Below are positions 16,301 to 24,009 of a DNA stretch of 49,623 bases, piece by piece. The translations under genes and the position numbers were made by a program. The notes beneath the pieces were generated by a model. The model did not search any database, was not told the DNA's origin, and saw only the letters and a list, made by a program, of their open reading frames with translations. Each line of letters begins with the position of its first letter. Position 1 is the stretch's first letter. Where the stretch lies: the NCBI GenBank assembly GCA_030726915.1, contig JANRCR010000055.1, forward strand, positions 1-49,623, written 5' to 3'. The stretch is from Candidatus Nanopelagicales bacterium (GTDB lineage Bacteria > Actinomycetota > Actinomycetes > S36-B12).

Positions 16301-16376
16301 GGGCCTGACGGCATTCGTCACGTCGAATTCATGCCTGCGACATCCTGGCGTTGCTTGGACCTGACACCGTCCCGCG

Positions 16377-16865
16377 GTGACGTTGATGCAGATTCAGATG
16401 GCCGCTGACCGACGCGCGAGAGGTCTCGGCATCGCATTGGCGTGCGGTGCAATGCTTTTCACCGGGTGCACCTCGACGGAGCAGGCGGAGCAGGCGGCTG
16501 CCCCCAGCGCCTCGGTGATGTGCGGCACGGTGATCACCAGTCTGGCGGCCCTCCAGCAAAACTATGACGATCTCGATGCCGGCGTTGAGGCAAGCCAGAA
16601 CCCCGCCACATTGCAGCCCATCGGTGCGCAAATCAATAGCCTGACCTTCGACGTGGTCAACCAGCTTCAGGGGGCATCCAAGGAGTCGTTGACGACGGTG
16701 CAGACGGCCGCGCAACGGATTGTCGACACTCTCGTCCTCGCGCAACGGGATGGGACGACCGGGGAGGCGCTTGCGGCCCAACTGTCGGCGAGTCAACCCG
16801 CAGATCTGGACTCAGCAGTGGCGGACCTGACCACCTTCGCCAACCAGGCATGTGCCGGGCAGTAA
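16377..16865 (+). CDS. Putative lipoprotein, helical
   Basis: 162 residues; signal peptide with lipobox LFTGC (C31) preceded by a charged start. The mature part is mostly helical with two Cys residues (VMCGTVI near the start and QACAGQ at the end) that could pair. No domain recognised. GTG 16377 has CACCGT (16365-16370) six bases upstream, a leaderless arrangement; an internal ATG at 16386 is less likely. It converges on the pirin gene, with a long hairpin between them. Confidence 0.7.
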   Translation: MTLMQIQMAADRRARGLGIALACGAMLFTGCTSTEQAEQAAAPSASVMCGTVITSLAALQQNYDDLDAGVEASQNPATLQPIGAQINSLTFDVVNQLQGASKESLTTVQTAAQRIVDTLVLAQRDGTTGEALAAQLSASQPADLDSAVADLTTFANQACAGQ

Positions 16866-16907
16866 GCCGCCCGACCCACCCCGACTCCCATGTGGACCCC
16901 CATGCGC

Positions 16908-16966
16908 GGTGTGTCATCTCCCGACGCACTGTGGCGGCCGCCAACCGCGTCGGGAGATGACATACC
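16908..16966. terminator. Long hairpin between convergent genes
   Basis: Two 20-nt arms (16908-16927 and 16947-16966) match at 19 of 20 positions, the exception forming a G-T pair, with TGTCATCTCCCGACGC as the perfect core. The 19-nt loop itself holds the palindrome GGCGGCCGCC (16933-16942). It sits between the ends of the lipoprotein and pirin genes. Its position suggests bidirectional termination, though there is no T-tract. Confidence 0.65.
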
Positions 16967-16981
16967 CCGGTGGGTGCAGCC

Positions 16982-17971
16982 TTAAGCGTCCGGTGTGCTC
17001 GCGTCGACGCTCATGTGCGCCGCGGGAATCGAGCCGAGTCGGCCAGCCTGATAGTCCTCGAAGGCTTGGACAAGCTCGGCCTGGGTGTTCATGACGAAGG
17101 GGCCGTGCGCCGCCACGGGCTCGCGGATGGGCGCACCACCCAGGATGAAGACATCGAAGCCGCTCAGGCGTGACTCCTGTACGGGGTCTGCTGCAATCGT
17201 GATCGTGTCGCCGCTACCAAACACCGCGGTCTGACCCGACGCGAGCGCACGACTCCCCTGTCCCGAGCCGACCTGTCCGTCACCGGACAGCGCGTAGACC
17301 AGTGCGTTGTAGTCGGCGCGCCACGGCAGTGTGATCTGCGCTCCGGGAGCGATCGTGGCGTGGATCAGGGTCGACGGCGTGTAGGTTTCGCCCGGTCCCT
17401 GGACGCCGGCCAACTCACCGGAGATGATGCGCAGCAGCGCGCCGCCGTCGGGGGACGTCGCGAGACCGACCTGGCCTGAACGCAGGTCCTGATAGCGCGG
17501 CTCCGCCATCTTCAGTCGACTCGGCAGGTTGACCCACAGTTGCAATCCGTGAAAAAGACCGCCACTCATGACCAAATGCTCCGGTGGCTTCTCGATGTGC
17601 AGGATGCCAGCACCGGCGGTCATCCACTGTGTGTCGCCGTTGGTGATGACTCCACCACCGCCGTGAGAGTCGGCGTGCTCGAAGATGCCGTCGATGATGT
17701 ACGTGACGGTTTCGAAGCCACGGTGCGGATGCCACGGCGTGCCCTTGGGCTCACCCGGCGCGTACTCCACCTCGCCCATCTGATCCATCATGATGAAGGG
17801 GTCGAGGGCACGCAGGTCGATACCGGCGAATGCGCGGCGCACAGGGAAGCCCTCGCCTTCGAATCCGCGCGGAGCCGTCGTCAGTGATACGACGGGACGG
17901 TCCTTCAGCGCCGGATCGGTCACGGGCACGCGAGGAAGCGTCAGCGGATTGTCGACGGTCACAGCAGGCAT
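16982..17971 (-). CDS. Pirin-family protein
   Basis: 329-residue bicupin. The N-terminal cupin carries the iron-site residues H81 and H83 (PWHPHRGFETVTY), H125 and E127 (GILHIEKP). Some pirins have quercetinase activity and others act as redox-linked regulators; which applies here is unknown. AAGGAG lies five bases before ATG 17971. The promoter contains the imperfect palindrome at 17996-18013, shared with the divergent, now truncated, dioxygenase gene. Confidence 0.9.
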   Translation of the reverse strand: MPAVTVDNPLTLPRVPVTDPALKDRPVVSLTTAPRGFEGEGFPVRRAFAGIDLRALDPFIMMDQMGEVEYAPGEPKGTPWHPHRGFETVTYIIDGIFEHADSHGGGGVITNGDTQWMTAGAGILHIEKPPEHLVMSGGLFHGLQLWVNLPSRLKMAEPRYQDLRSGQVGLATSPDGGALLRIISGELAGVQGPGETYTPSTLIHATIAPGAQITLPWRADYNALVYALSGDGQVGSGQGSRALASGQTAVFGSGDTITIAADPVQESRLSGFDVFILGGAPIREPVAAHGPFVMNTQAELVQAFEDYQAGRLGSIPAAHMSVDASTPDA

Positions 17972-17995
17972 GGGGACTCCTTCGGAGCATGAATG

Positions 17996-18013
17996 TAGTT
18001 GACTCTTGAACTA
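17996..18013. promoter_or_regulatory. MarR-like operator in the pirin / dioxygenase divergent promoter
   Basis: TAGTTGACTCTTGAACTA has perfect 5-bp ends (TAGTT / AACTA) and near-symmetric interior. It overlaps a TATAGT-like -10 for pirin on the minus strand and TTGACT/TTGAAC -35-like sequences on the plus strand. Layout and sequence resemble MarR-type sites that control quinone- or aromatic-responsive genes. No MarR gene lies in the window. Confidence 0.55.
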
Positions 18014-18035
18014 TATGTTACCGTGATCCCTGTGA

Positions 18036-18422
18036 ATGTCCAGTCGAGCGCACGCCGCTGCCGAGGCGGTCCTCCTCACAGCGCCCGACACCCGGATGCC
18101 GGCGCTCTATCTGGGCCACGGGGCACCTCCCCTCCTCGACGATGCGCTGTGGATGGGGGAGTTAGCAGCCTGGGCCGAGGCATTGCCCCGCCCGACCGGC
18201 ATCGTCATCCTCAGCGCCCACTGGGAGTCGGCTCCCCTGGCCATCTCGGCGACCGCCGCAGGCACCCCGCTGGTCTATGACTTCTCCGGTTTCGCCCCGC
18301 GCTTCTCGCGGATGACGTACGACACCCCTGATGCCGCGGCGCTCGCTGCACTGGTCACGTCGGTGCTCCCGGACGCGCAGACTGTGCATCAGCACACCTC
18401 GCGCGGCCTGGATCACCACCGC
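18036..18422 (+). pseudogene. Extradiol dioxygenase (4,5-DOPA dioxygenase-like, LigB fold), truncated
   Basis: About 129 N-terminal residues match the DODA/LigB family: LYLGHGAPPLLDD with the first metal His, VILSAHWESAP with the second, and TSRGLDH with the third. Full-length members have about 260 residues; here homology stops after GLDH, where sequence of an OmpA-like gene begins in another frame. The later catalytic His and the whole C-terminal half are missing, so it should be inactive. The promoter and start (ATG 18036) survive. Confidence 0.8.
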
Positions 18423-18639
18423 CGCGAGACTCAAGACCACCCTTACGCCCGTCTACGTCACCGGCCACGCGGGATCCGAGCGCGGAGTCCAGGCCGGGCT
18501 CTCTCTGAAGCGCGCCCGCACTGTCGCGCAGTGCCTGTCAGCCCAGGGCGTGCGCGTGTGGATCCGCTTCGACGGGATAGGCGATCAGCACGCCAAGGGC
18601 AGGCCCAGTGATCGCCGCGTGGAGATCCGCGCGATCTAG
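18412..18639 (+). pseudogene. OmpA-like C-terminal domain remnant
   Basis: About 75 residues in a frame different from the dioxygenase: WITTAARLKTTLTPVYVTGHA, then SLKRARTVAQCLSAQGV, and a final GRPSDRRVEIRAI before TAG. The pattern (GHA...LSxxRAxxVAxxL...RRVEI) fits the peptidoglycan-binding end of OmpA-like proteins. There is no start, signal peptide or N-terminal domain. It abuts the dioxygenase fragment at CTGGATCACC, shared by both readings, suggesting a deletion joined at microhomology. Its TAG overlaps the stop of the opposite gene. Confidence 0.65.
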
Positions 18640-18974
18640 TCCAACTCGCTCAGCAGGCGCGCAAGGGCAACGGCACCGGGGTCGGTCTGCATGTCGGGCT
18701 CAGCAATCCGTGCCCATGCCTCCTCGACCGTGAAGAGTCCTCGGTCGAGGAAGTCCTGGACCATGAGTGCGAGCTGGTCCTCATCCACCGTCGGGGCGAT
18801 ATCGATCACTGTCCGCAGGGGAGTCGTCAGCCGAAGGCCATGCAACGTCGTGACGTCAGACTCGGGGATGTTGCGGTAGTGCAGGCGCACTTCCTGACCG
18901 TGCAGATGTCGGCGCTCCACGAAGTGGCCGCGAGGATCCATGTAGTAGGCGCGTGCTGCGTCGCCGAAAGCCAT
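18636..18974 (-). CDS. AbiEi-like antitoxin-domain protein, short
   Basis: 112 residues. The stretch LHGLRLTTPLRTVIDIAP followed by LALMVQDFLDRGLFTVEEA resembles the C-terminal half of AbiEi-type (type IV) antitoxin-domain proteins, which usually also have an N-terminal winged helix; that part is absent or reduced here. ATG 18974 has TAGCCT six bases upstream, so it has its own leaderless promoter and may be intact as it stands. No AbiEii nucleotidyltransferase partner is next to it. It may be an orphan or a shortened relic. Confidence 0.5.
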   Translation of the reverse strand: MAFGDAARAYYMDPRGHFVERRHLHGQEVRLHYRNIPESDVTTLHGLRLTTPLRTVIDIAPTVDEDQLALMVQDFLDRGLFTVEEAWARIAEPDMQTDPGAVALARLLSELD

Positions 18975-19052
18975 GCGAGGAGGCTAAGCACCGATGGCAG
19001 ACAACGAGTGAAGTTGTCCACAGGCAGCCGGGATCACAATGGTGAGCAAGCC

Positions 19053-19511
19053 CTACAGCGACTCCCGGTCCGCGGCCCATCGGGTGGGCTGGCCGGTCAC
19101 CTCGGCGATGGCGTCGAAGTCGGCGTCGCAATGGATCACCGTGAGGCTGAGCCGCTCCGCGCAGGCAGCCACCAGGAGGTCGGGCAACGCGATCCCGCGA
19201 TGTCGACTGAGCGCCGCAAGTCGCCCCTGGACCTGCCAAGCTCGGTCATAGTCCCGGGGTGAGATCCGCGCGTGTGGCAGACCATCGAAAGCACGCTCAA
19301 GATCCGCGTGATCCGGTCCGTTCCGGGCCGAGAGTCCCATCTCCAGGCGAGTGGGATCGCACCACGCGATCTGTCCCGCGGCCAGGAGGTCGGCGAGGGC
19401 AGCACGCACGCCGGGGTGATTGCCTAACCGCGAGAGGGCGCTGGTGTCCGCCAGGAACTCAGGGAGACTGGCGCCAGGCTCGGAGGCGAGCATCTCGGTC
19501 CAGCGGCTCAT
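19053..19511 (-). CDS. vapC: VapC-type PIN-domain toxin
   Basis: 152 residues from ATG 19511 (146 from ATG 19493). The four PIN-domain acidic positions are visible: FLADTSAL, RLEMGL, ALPDLLVAA and HCDADFDAI. VapC toxins are endoribonucleases that cleave tRNA or rRNA. It overlaps the upstream vapB gene by up to 53 bp, the usual VapBC arrangement. Neither start has a clear ribosome binding site, so coupling to vapB is likely. It lies within the degraded dioxygenase region. Confidence 0.85.
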   Translation of the reverse strand: MSRWTEMLASEPGASLPEFLADTSALSRLGNHPGVRAALADLLAAGQIAWCDPTRLEMGLSARNGPDHADLERAFDGLPHARISPRDYDRAWQVQGRLAALSRHRGIALPDLLVAACAERLSLTVIHCDADFDAIAEVTGQPTRWAADRESL

Positions 19512-19677
19512 GACCAGCAGTCCAGGCAATGAGATCGTCCACGGCCCTGCGTCGTTGTTGAGCGGCGAGTACCTCCCGCAACGCGGTGTTGACGGTGTCC
19601 TTCTTGGTCGTGGTCCCGAGCACCTCGCGGGCCGCCTCGAGGAGGTCGTCGTCGATATCGATGAGCGTCTTCGTCAC
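19459..19677 (-). CDS. vapB: VapB-type antitoxin
   Basis: 72 residues: MTKTLIDIDDDLLEAAREVL then KKDTVNTALREVLAAQ, the ribbon-helix-helix pattern of the DUF2191/VapB family, followed by a short toxin-binding tail. Three GTG codons in a row (19683, 19680, 19677) are possible; I chose 19677 because AAGGGGA lies six bases upstream. It precedes and overlaps vapC. An AT-rich stretch with GATAT/ATATC ends (19697-19724) lies upstream as likely promoter and autoregulatory operator. Confidence 0.82.
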   Translation of the reverse strand: MTKTLIDIDDDLLEAAREVLGTTTKKDTVNTALREVLAAQQRRRAVDDLIAWTAGHEPLDRDARLRAWRQSP

Positions 19678-19696
19678 CACCACTCCCCTTCATGCA

Positions 19697-19724
19697 GATA
19701 TCTCTATCCGCGATTATGTATATC
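19697..19724 (-). promoter_or_regulatory. vapBC promoter/operator region
   Basis: The only clearly AT-rich stretch nearby. GATATC at one end and TATATC at the other frame a 28-bp imperfect inverted repeat; on the minus strand it contains CATAAT, a good -10. VapB proteins commonly autoregulate through such repeats. Confidence 0.5.
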
Positions 19725-19824
19725 CATGCTGCCCAGGCCCTGTCAACCATGTGGGGAGTAGACGACCTTGCAGGATCGGGTGGAAGGACCCGCTACCGAT
19801 CTGTGGACACTCCCGAACCGGCGT

Positions 19825-19985
19825 CGGCTTCCCCGAGCACTACTACCGCATGACCTATGCCACGCCGGATGCCGCGGCCCTTGCCGCGCTCGTGCGCTCG
19901 GTGCTGCCTGACACGCAGGAGCTCTACGAGCACGGCTACCACGGCATCCTGCTCATGGGCTCAGGCTTCCTCACGCACGGCGATA
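19825..19985 (+). pseudogene. Second extradiol dioxygenase fragment with internal deletion
   Basis: Frame contains GFPEHYYRMTYATPDAAALA, ALVRSVLPDTQ and then, joined directly, LLMGSGFLTHG. In intact 4,5-DOPA dioxygenase-like proteins the two parts are separated by roughly 60-70 residues that include the GLDHG histidine. So this copy has lost its N-terminus and its middle. It overlaps in content with the fragment at 18036-18422 (RMTYDTPDAAALAALVTSVLPD), so the two are paralogous copies, not halves of one gene. vapBC sits directly upstream. Confidence 0.7.
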
Positions 19986-20104
19986 TCGACGAGCTCGCGC
20001 GATCCCGCGAGGCACCCGGTTCCTTCTATGGGCTGAGCAAGCGGTCCTTCCAGGTCGCGTCGTGTGCGCGGTGGGACCGGTCTCGTCCCTGGCATAGTCA
20101 TCGC

Positions 20105-20590
20105 GTGGAGTTCCCCAGCGTGACCGGCCGTTCGCTAGCCGGGAGCGACGTACACCTGCCCGCTGACTTCCCCGCCGCGCGCACTCTCGCGCTGGTCGCC
20201 TTCCAGCAGCGGCATCAGGGTTGCGTCGATCGCTGGATCGCCCGGGCGGAGGCGGCCGGTGTACCCGGATCACCCGTCGACATGGCACCGGGTGATGACA
20301 CCTGCGTCGTCGAGATCCCCGTGCTCTCCACACGCTGGAAGCTCGGGCGCGGCTTCATCGACGGCGGTATGGCCTCGAGTATCCGCATCCCGCGCGTGCT
20401 GGCGCGCACCATCACCGTCTACACCAATGTCTCCGCCTTCCAGAAGGTCCTCGGGATCCCTGGATCCGAGGAAGTGCAGGCCTGCGTGGTCACGCCCGAG
20501 GGCGAGGTGTTGGCGCGCGTACCGGGTGAACCCACGGACACGGCCTGGCAGATCGTGGCGGAATCCCTGCACGATCCGGCACAATCCTGA
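20105..20590 (+). CDS. Thioredoxin-like fold protein, conserved hypothetical
   Basis: 161 residues beginning VEFPSVTGRSLAGSDVHLPAD. The layout resembles thioredoxin-like ATP10-type proteins: LALVAFQQRHQGCVDRWI, a central VVEIPVLSTRWKLGRGFIDGGMA, TITVYTNVSAFQKVLGI, and a final G-E-V-L-A-R-V-P-G-E-P turn. There is no CxxC, so redox activity through a Cys pair is unlikely. GTG 20105 has CATAGT (20093-20098) six bases upstream, supporting this start over the longer open frame that includes the dioxygenase fragment. Function unknown. Confidence 0.65.
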   Translation: MEFPSVTGRSLAGSDVHLPADFPAARTLALVAFQQRHQGCVDRWIARAEAAGVPGSPVDMAPGDDTCVVEIPVLSTRWKLGRGFIDGGMASSIRIPRVLARTITVYTNVSAFQKVLGIPGSEEVQACVVTPEGEVLARVPGEPTDTAWQIVAESLHDPAQS

Positions 20591-20608
20591 CCCCGGCGAC
20601 CGCGACGA

Positions 20609-21289
20609 TCAGACCGCCGGCAGCACGCCGATGACGCGCAGCGTGCCCGTGGATGTGGCCTTGACGACGACCGCTGCACCCGATGAGGGCACCATGCCGG
20701 TCAGAGCGGTGATATTGACCTGATGTCCGACGAGCACGAGCACGCCGGGCTGATCGCGGTGCCGGGTGATGATCCCGCGCACCTTCGCCGTGCGTCGTTG
20801 GGCCACGGTGCTCGACACGGTGAACGACGAGTCAAAGTCGGGGTACGCCGTGACCGTGCCGACGGCGAGCAGTCGCGCAGTGTCACGGGCTCGGCACCAG
20901 CGGCTGGTGAGCACGCGATCTACGGGCACGCGCTCACGACGCCACTGCGCGCCGATCGCGATGGCCTGGCGCCGGCCCTCGAGGGAGAGGTTGCGCTGGG
21001 TGGAGCAGTCACCCAGGCGGAAGCCCGCCGGATCACCCGTGCCGGGTGCCAACGCGTGTCGCAGGAGGATGGCGTAGCCGCGCCCGGTGCGCAGCTTCTG
21101 CCAGATATCGGCGCGTGCCGACACCCGCCGGTCGGACGCCGCGCTCGTGGGCGCGACCGGGTCCGCGCTCGCCGAGAGGGATGGAGCGGACGCGGCGTGT
21201 GACGTGCTCGATGGGATCGCGTGGGCTGCTGCGGGAAGCGATGCCGCGACCGCGAGTGCGCTGAGCAGGAGGACGGCGACGCGGCGCAT
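20609..21289 (-). CDS. Exported histidine phosphatase-family protein
   Basis: 226 residues. A signal peptide (MRRVAVLLLSALAVAASLPA) is followed by a Ser/Ala-rich linker and a histidine phosphatase domain with the catalytic LLRHAL (R77-H78), SRWCRARDTARLL carrying the second Arg, and VLVGHQVNI with the second His. ATG 21289 lies one base after the stop of the upstream membrane gene, so it is the second gene of an operon. The substrate is unknown; secreted members act on phosphate esters outside the cell. Confidence 0.83.
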   Translation of the reverse strand: MRRVAVLLLSALAVAASLPAAAHAIPSSTSHAASAPSLSASADPVAPTSAASDRRVSARADIWQKLRTGRGYAILLRHALAPGTGDPAGFRLGDCSTQRNLSLEGRRQAIAIGAQWRRERVPVDRVLTSRWCRARDTARLLAVGTVTAYPDFDSSFTVSSTVAQRRTAKVRGIITRHRDQPGVLVLVGHQVNITALTGMVPSSGAAVVVKATSTGTLRVIGVLPAV

Positions 21290-21290
21290 G

Positions 21291-21983
21291 TCAGGCGACG
21301 CGGTCGTGGGCCGGGTCGTGATGGACATGGCGCTTGATGTGCGGCAGCACAAGATTGAGTGCCAAGGGCATGGAGATGAGGATGATCACGGTGCCGATAC
21401 CCCAGGATCCGCCGAGCACGATGGCAATCAGCAGCGCGACGGCGTCCACCGAGAGTCGCGCGAAGCCGAGGGAGCGGCCGGTGCGGAAGGCGATCGACCG
21501 GACAACCTGGTCGTAGGGATTGGCCCCGAGATCGGAGCTGAAGATCCCCAATATGCCGAAGGAGAAGCAGAGCAGCCCCACGATCCAGAGTGCAATGCGC
21601 GCGCCCACCGACCACTCGGGCGCGTCAACGACGTCCAGGGCGAGGCGCGTGAGATCGACGACCCCGGCAATGCCGACGAAGGAGATCAGGGTGCCAATGG
21701 CGGGGCGCAGCCCGAGTGCCCACGACATGAGCACCATGAGCACGCTCGCGAGGATCAGGACCGTCCCCACCGTCAGGCCACTCGTGCGTGACAGTGCGGT
21801 GAAGAGTGCATCCGGCGGCGCGACTCCGAAGCCCGCGTCGATCATCATCCCGAGCCCGATGCCGACGAGGACGACGCCGATGAGCAGGGCGGCCCACGCG
21901 CGCGGGGTCCGCAGCGGGCTGCGGGCGAGGGGATCGGCCGTCAGGGGCGGCTCTGCTGCTCCGTCGGGCCTGATCGTGGTCAC
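21291..21983 (-). CDS. YczE/YitT-type integral membrane protein
   Basis: 230 residues, about five or six helices. Typical family features are LGMMIDAGFGVAPPDALFTALS and SDLGANPYDQVV, the two GxAPWDxL-like repeats of the YczE group. The function of this group is not well defined. GTG 21983 has TAGGCT six bases upstream (leaderless). It is followed after one base by the exported phosphatase gene. Confidence 0.78.
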   Translation of the reverse strand: MTTIRPDGAAEPPLTADPLARSPLRTPRAWAALLIGVVLVGIGLGMMIDAGFGVAPPDALFTALSRTSGLTVGTVLILASVLMVLMSWALGLRPAIGTLISFVGIAGVVDLTRLALDVVDAPEWSVGARIALWIVGLLCFSFGILGIFSSDLGANPYDQVVRSIAFRTGRSLGFARLSVDAVALLIAIVLGGSWGIGTVIILISMPLALNLVLPHIKRHVHHDPAHDRVA

Positions 21984-22091
21984 CGCAGGAGCCTAGGGCT
22001 CGTCGCGCAAGGGGCGGGGACGGCGTACCGGGGGAGGGATATGTCACGTGGGGTGCTTCCCCTGTCGCGGTGACTCGGGCACTATCGGCCC

Positions 22092-22313
22092 ATGGCCACG
22101 ATCGACGCCTTTGACCCGCCCGAGGTGCGCCGACGCGAGCAACGCGGCTGGTACTTGTACGACGGGGCAGCATCGGCCTTCTCCGGGCGCATTGCGTTCT
22201 CCGGGCACATTGCTTCACCAGGCGACGCATATGGCACGGAGAACGCCTCTGCGACGATACGAGTCGGCCCACACGGGCGGCATGGTGAATATCGAGAGAG
22301 GTGGTCGCCGTGA
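22092..22313 (+). pseudogene. UMF1-type MFS transporter, N-terminal remnant
   Basis: The first 32 or so residues (IDAFDPPEVRRREQRGWYLYD then GAASAFSG) match the start of UMF1-type MFS transporters, whose members read RREQRGWYxYDWANSAF. The rest of the roughly 430-residue transporter is gone and the following codons are unrelated, with a short direct repeat (TTCTCCGGGC, 22179 and 22199). CACTAT still lies six bases before ATG 22092. The leftover frame runs to the start of the nitroreductase gene, which may now use this promoter. Confidence 0.7.
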
Positions 22314-22969
22314 GTGAGGGCTTCATCCCCTACGTCGCCCCGCATGTGGAGGATCCCGAACGTGCGGGCCGGGACTTCCTCGAGCGCATGAGCGCGCGTC
22401 GCAGCGTGCGTGACTTCAGTGCCGATCCCGTGCCGCAGGAGATGATCGAGATTGCGGTAGCCACGGCCAACACGGCCCCGAGCGGTGCCCATCAGCAGCC
22501 GTGGACCTTCGTGGCGGTGAGCGATCCGCAGACCAAGCGTCGCATCCGTCTCGCGGCCGAGGAGGAGGAGCGCGTCAACTACGAGGGCGGGCGCCTGCCG
22601 GATGCCTGGCGCGATGCCATCGCGCCCCTGGGCACGACAGCGGATAAGGAATTCCTGGAGTTCGTGCCGTGGATCGTGGTGGTCTTCGCGCAGAAGTCCA
22701 CACCGATGGCGGACGGCTCCCTGCGCAAGAACTACTACGTCAACGAATCCGTCGGCATCGCGTGCGGGCTCTTCATCGCATCACTGCACTCGATGGGGCT
22801 GGCGACACTGACACACACTCCCAATCCGATGGCATTCCTCACCGAGATTCTGGATCGGCCCGCCACGGAGCGCCCCTACATCCTCTTCCCCATCGGCTAC
22901 CCCGCGGCCGAATGCCGTGTACCCGATCTCACGCGCAAGCCCCTGAGCGAGGCATTCGTCGTCCGCTGA
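22310..22969 (+). CDS. Nitroreductase-family flavoprotein, iodotyrosine deiodinase-like
   Basis: 219 residues. FMN-binding signatures are ARRSVRDFS near residue 28, NTAPSGAHQQPWTF near residue 58, and ESVGIACGLFIASLHSMGLATLTHTPNPM in two parts around residues 150-175. The APSGAHQQPW and THTPNPM pattern is that of the iodotyrosine deiodinase branch, not classical nitroreductases. Bacterial members can dehalogenate halotyrosines; the substrate here is unknown. GTG 22310 is preceded by GAGAGAGG; GTG 22301 is an alternative. Confidence 0.85.
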   Translation: MSEGFIPYVAPHVEDPERAGRDFLERMSARRSVRDFSADPVPQEMIEIAVATANTAPSGAHQQPWTFVAVSDPQTKRRIRLAAEEEERVNYEGGRLPDAWRDAIAPLGTTADKEFLEFVPWIVVVFAQKSTPMADGSLRKNYYVNESVGIACGLFIASLHSMGLATLTHTPNPMAFLTEILDRPATERPYILFPIGYPAAECRVPDLTRKPLSEAFVVR

Positions 22970-23047
22970 GGTGCGGAATTGGCGGGATGGCTGGACACCG
23001 GCTATTCGCGCCTTCACACTTGGCGAGAGGTTACTTCGGGAGGCAGC

Positions 23048-23998
23048 ATGCGCGTGTCGCGTACCTTCGTCGCCGTCAGCACGGTGACCTTGGCCGCTGT
23101 GTTGAGTGTCTCCTTGGTGGGATCCTCGGCACAGGCCGCCAGCCTGGTCGGCAAACCGTGCAAGAAGGCTGGCGTGACCCGGCCCGACGGCCCCGGACGC
23201 ACGTTGGTGTGCGCCAAGATCACGAAGGGGCCCCAGAAGGGCAAACTCGTGTGGAAGCTCGCAAAGCCACCGATTCCGCCGTCCCCCGATGGCGAGATCC
23301 CGGCGGTGATTGAGTCCTGGGGTATCACGGTGGCGCCCTACAACGCGGCCACGAAGAAGGCCGGAGAGATGTACGTCGGCTCGATCCCCTTCCCGCCGGG
23401 ATCGACCATGACGGCGCCCATCCAGTACTACGGCGAGGGCCCGCGAAGGCCCACGGATCCGCCCGACTACGTCGATCCGCAGATGACCTTCTTCGTGCCG
23501 CTGGGGACGACGGTCCAGGCGATCGTGAGCGGCGAGGTGTGTGCAGTGACCAAGCTCGTCAACAGCTATAGCGATGACTACAGCATCGGTATCGGCATCG
23601 CTGTCGGCGGCCAGCCCGCCTGCGTGCAAGGTTCGGACGGGCGAGGCTTCGGCAGGATTGCGACCTGGGAGCACGAGCACGTCATGGAGCCCAAGGTCAA
23701 GGTCGGTGACCTCGTCAAGGCGGGTGAGCCCATCGCTGTGGCCAGCTACTACAAGAAGGACAACTGGCTCTACACCTCGGGCTATGCGCTCTATGAGATC
23801 GGCATCCTCGCATCGTCTCCGGATGGTCGGCCCATGCACGTGTGTCCTGCGCTCTACCTCAAGCCAGCGGTGAAGGAGCGCCTGCTCACCGAGTTGGCCA
23901 CTGCAGCGCGAGCCTATGAGGCCAACACCGGTACGACGCACTACGCAGCAAAGACACTCGAGACCGGCTGCATCACTGAGAAGCCGTCATACGGATAG
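23048..23998 (+). CDS. Secreted protein with Cys module and degenerate M23-like region
   Basis: 316 residues. Signal peptide to about residue 31, then a module with ASLVGKPCKKAGVTRPDGPG and LVCAKI...GKLVWKL that recurs in the next gene. The C-terminal half (TFFVPLGTTVQAIVSGEVC ... WEHEHVMEPKVKVGDLVKAGEPIAV) resembles the lysostaphin-type M23 fold, including an H-E-H at the place of HxH, but no HxxxD zinc motif is visible, so it is probably not an active peptidase. GGGAGG lies four bases before ATG 23048. The next gene starts 11 bp after its stop. Confidence 0.68.
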   Translation: MRVSRTFVAVSTVTLAAVLSVSLVGSSAQAASLVGKPCKKAGVTRPDGPGRTLVCAKITKGPQKGKLVWKLAKPPIPPSPDGEIPAVIESWGITVAPYNAATKKAGEMYVGSIPFPPGSTMTAPIQYYGEGPRRPTDPPDYVDPQMTFFVPLGTTVQAIVSGEVCAVTKLVNSYSDDYSIGIGIAVGGQPACVQGSDGRGFGRIATWEHEHVMEPKVKVGDLVKAGEPIAVASYYKKDNWLYTSGYALYEIGILASSPDGRPMHVCPALYLKPAVKERLLTELATAARAYEANTGTTHYAAKTLETGCITEKPSYG

Positions 23999-24009
23999 GG
24001 ACTCCCTCG

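Noticed and set aside
18036-18611. Intact 191-residue dioxygenase
   Set aside because: The frame stays open, but homology stops at about residue 129 and the remainder is an out-of-frame reading of an OmpA-like tail; half of the catalytic domain is missing.
19586-20590. Single 334-residue protein
   Set aside because: The open frame joins antisense vapB sequence, a dioxygenase fragment and the thioredoxin-like protein; the last has its own promoter and GTG at 20105.
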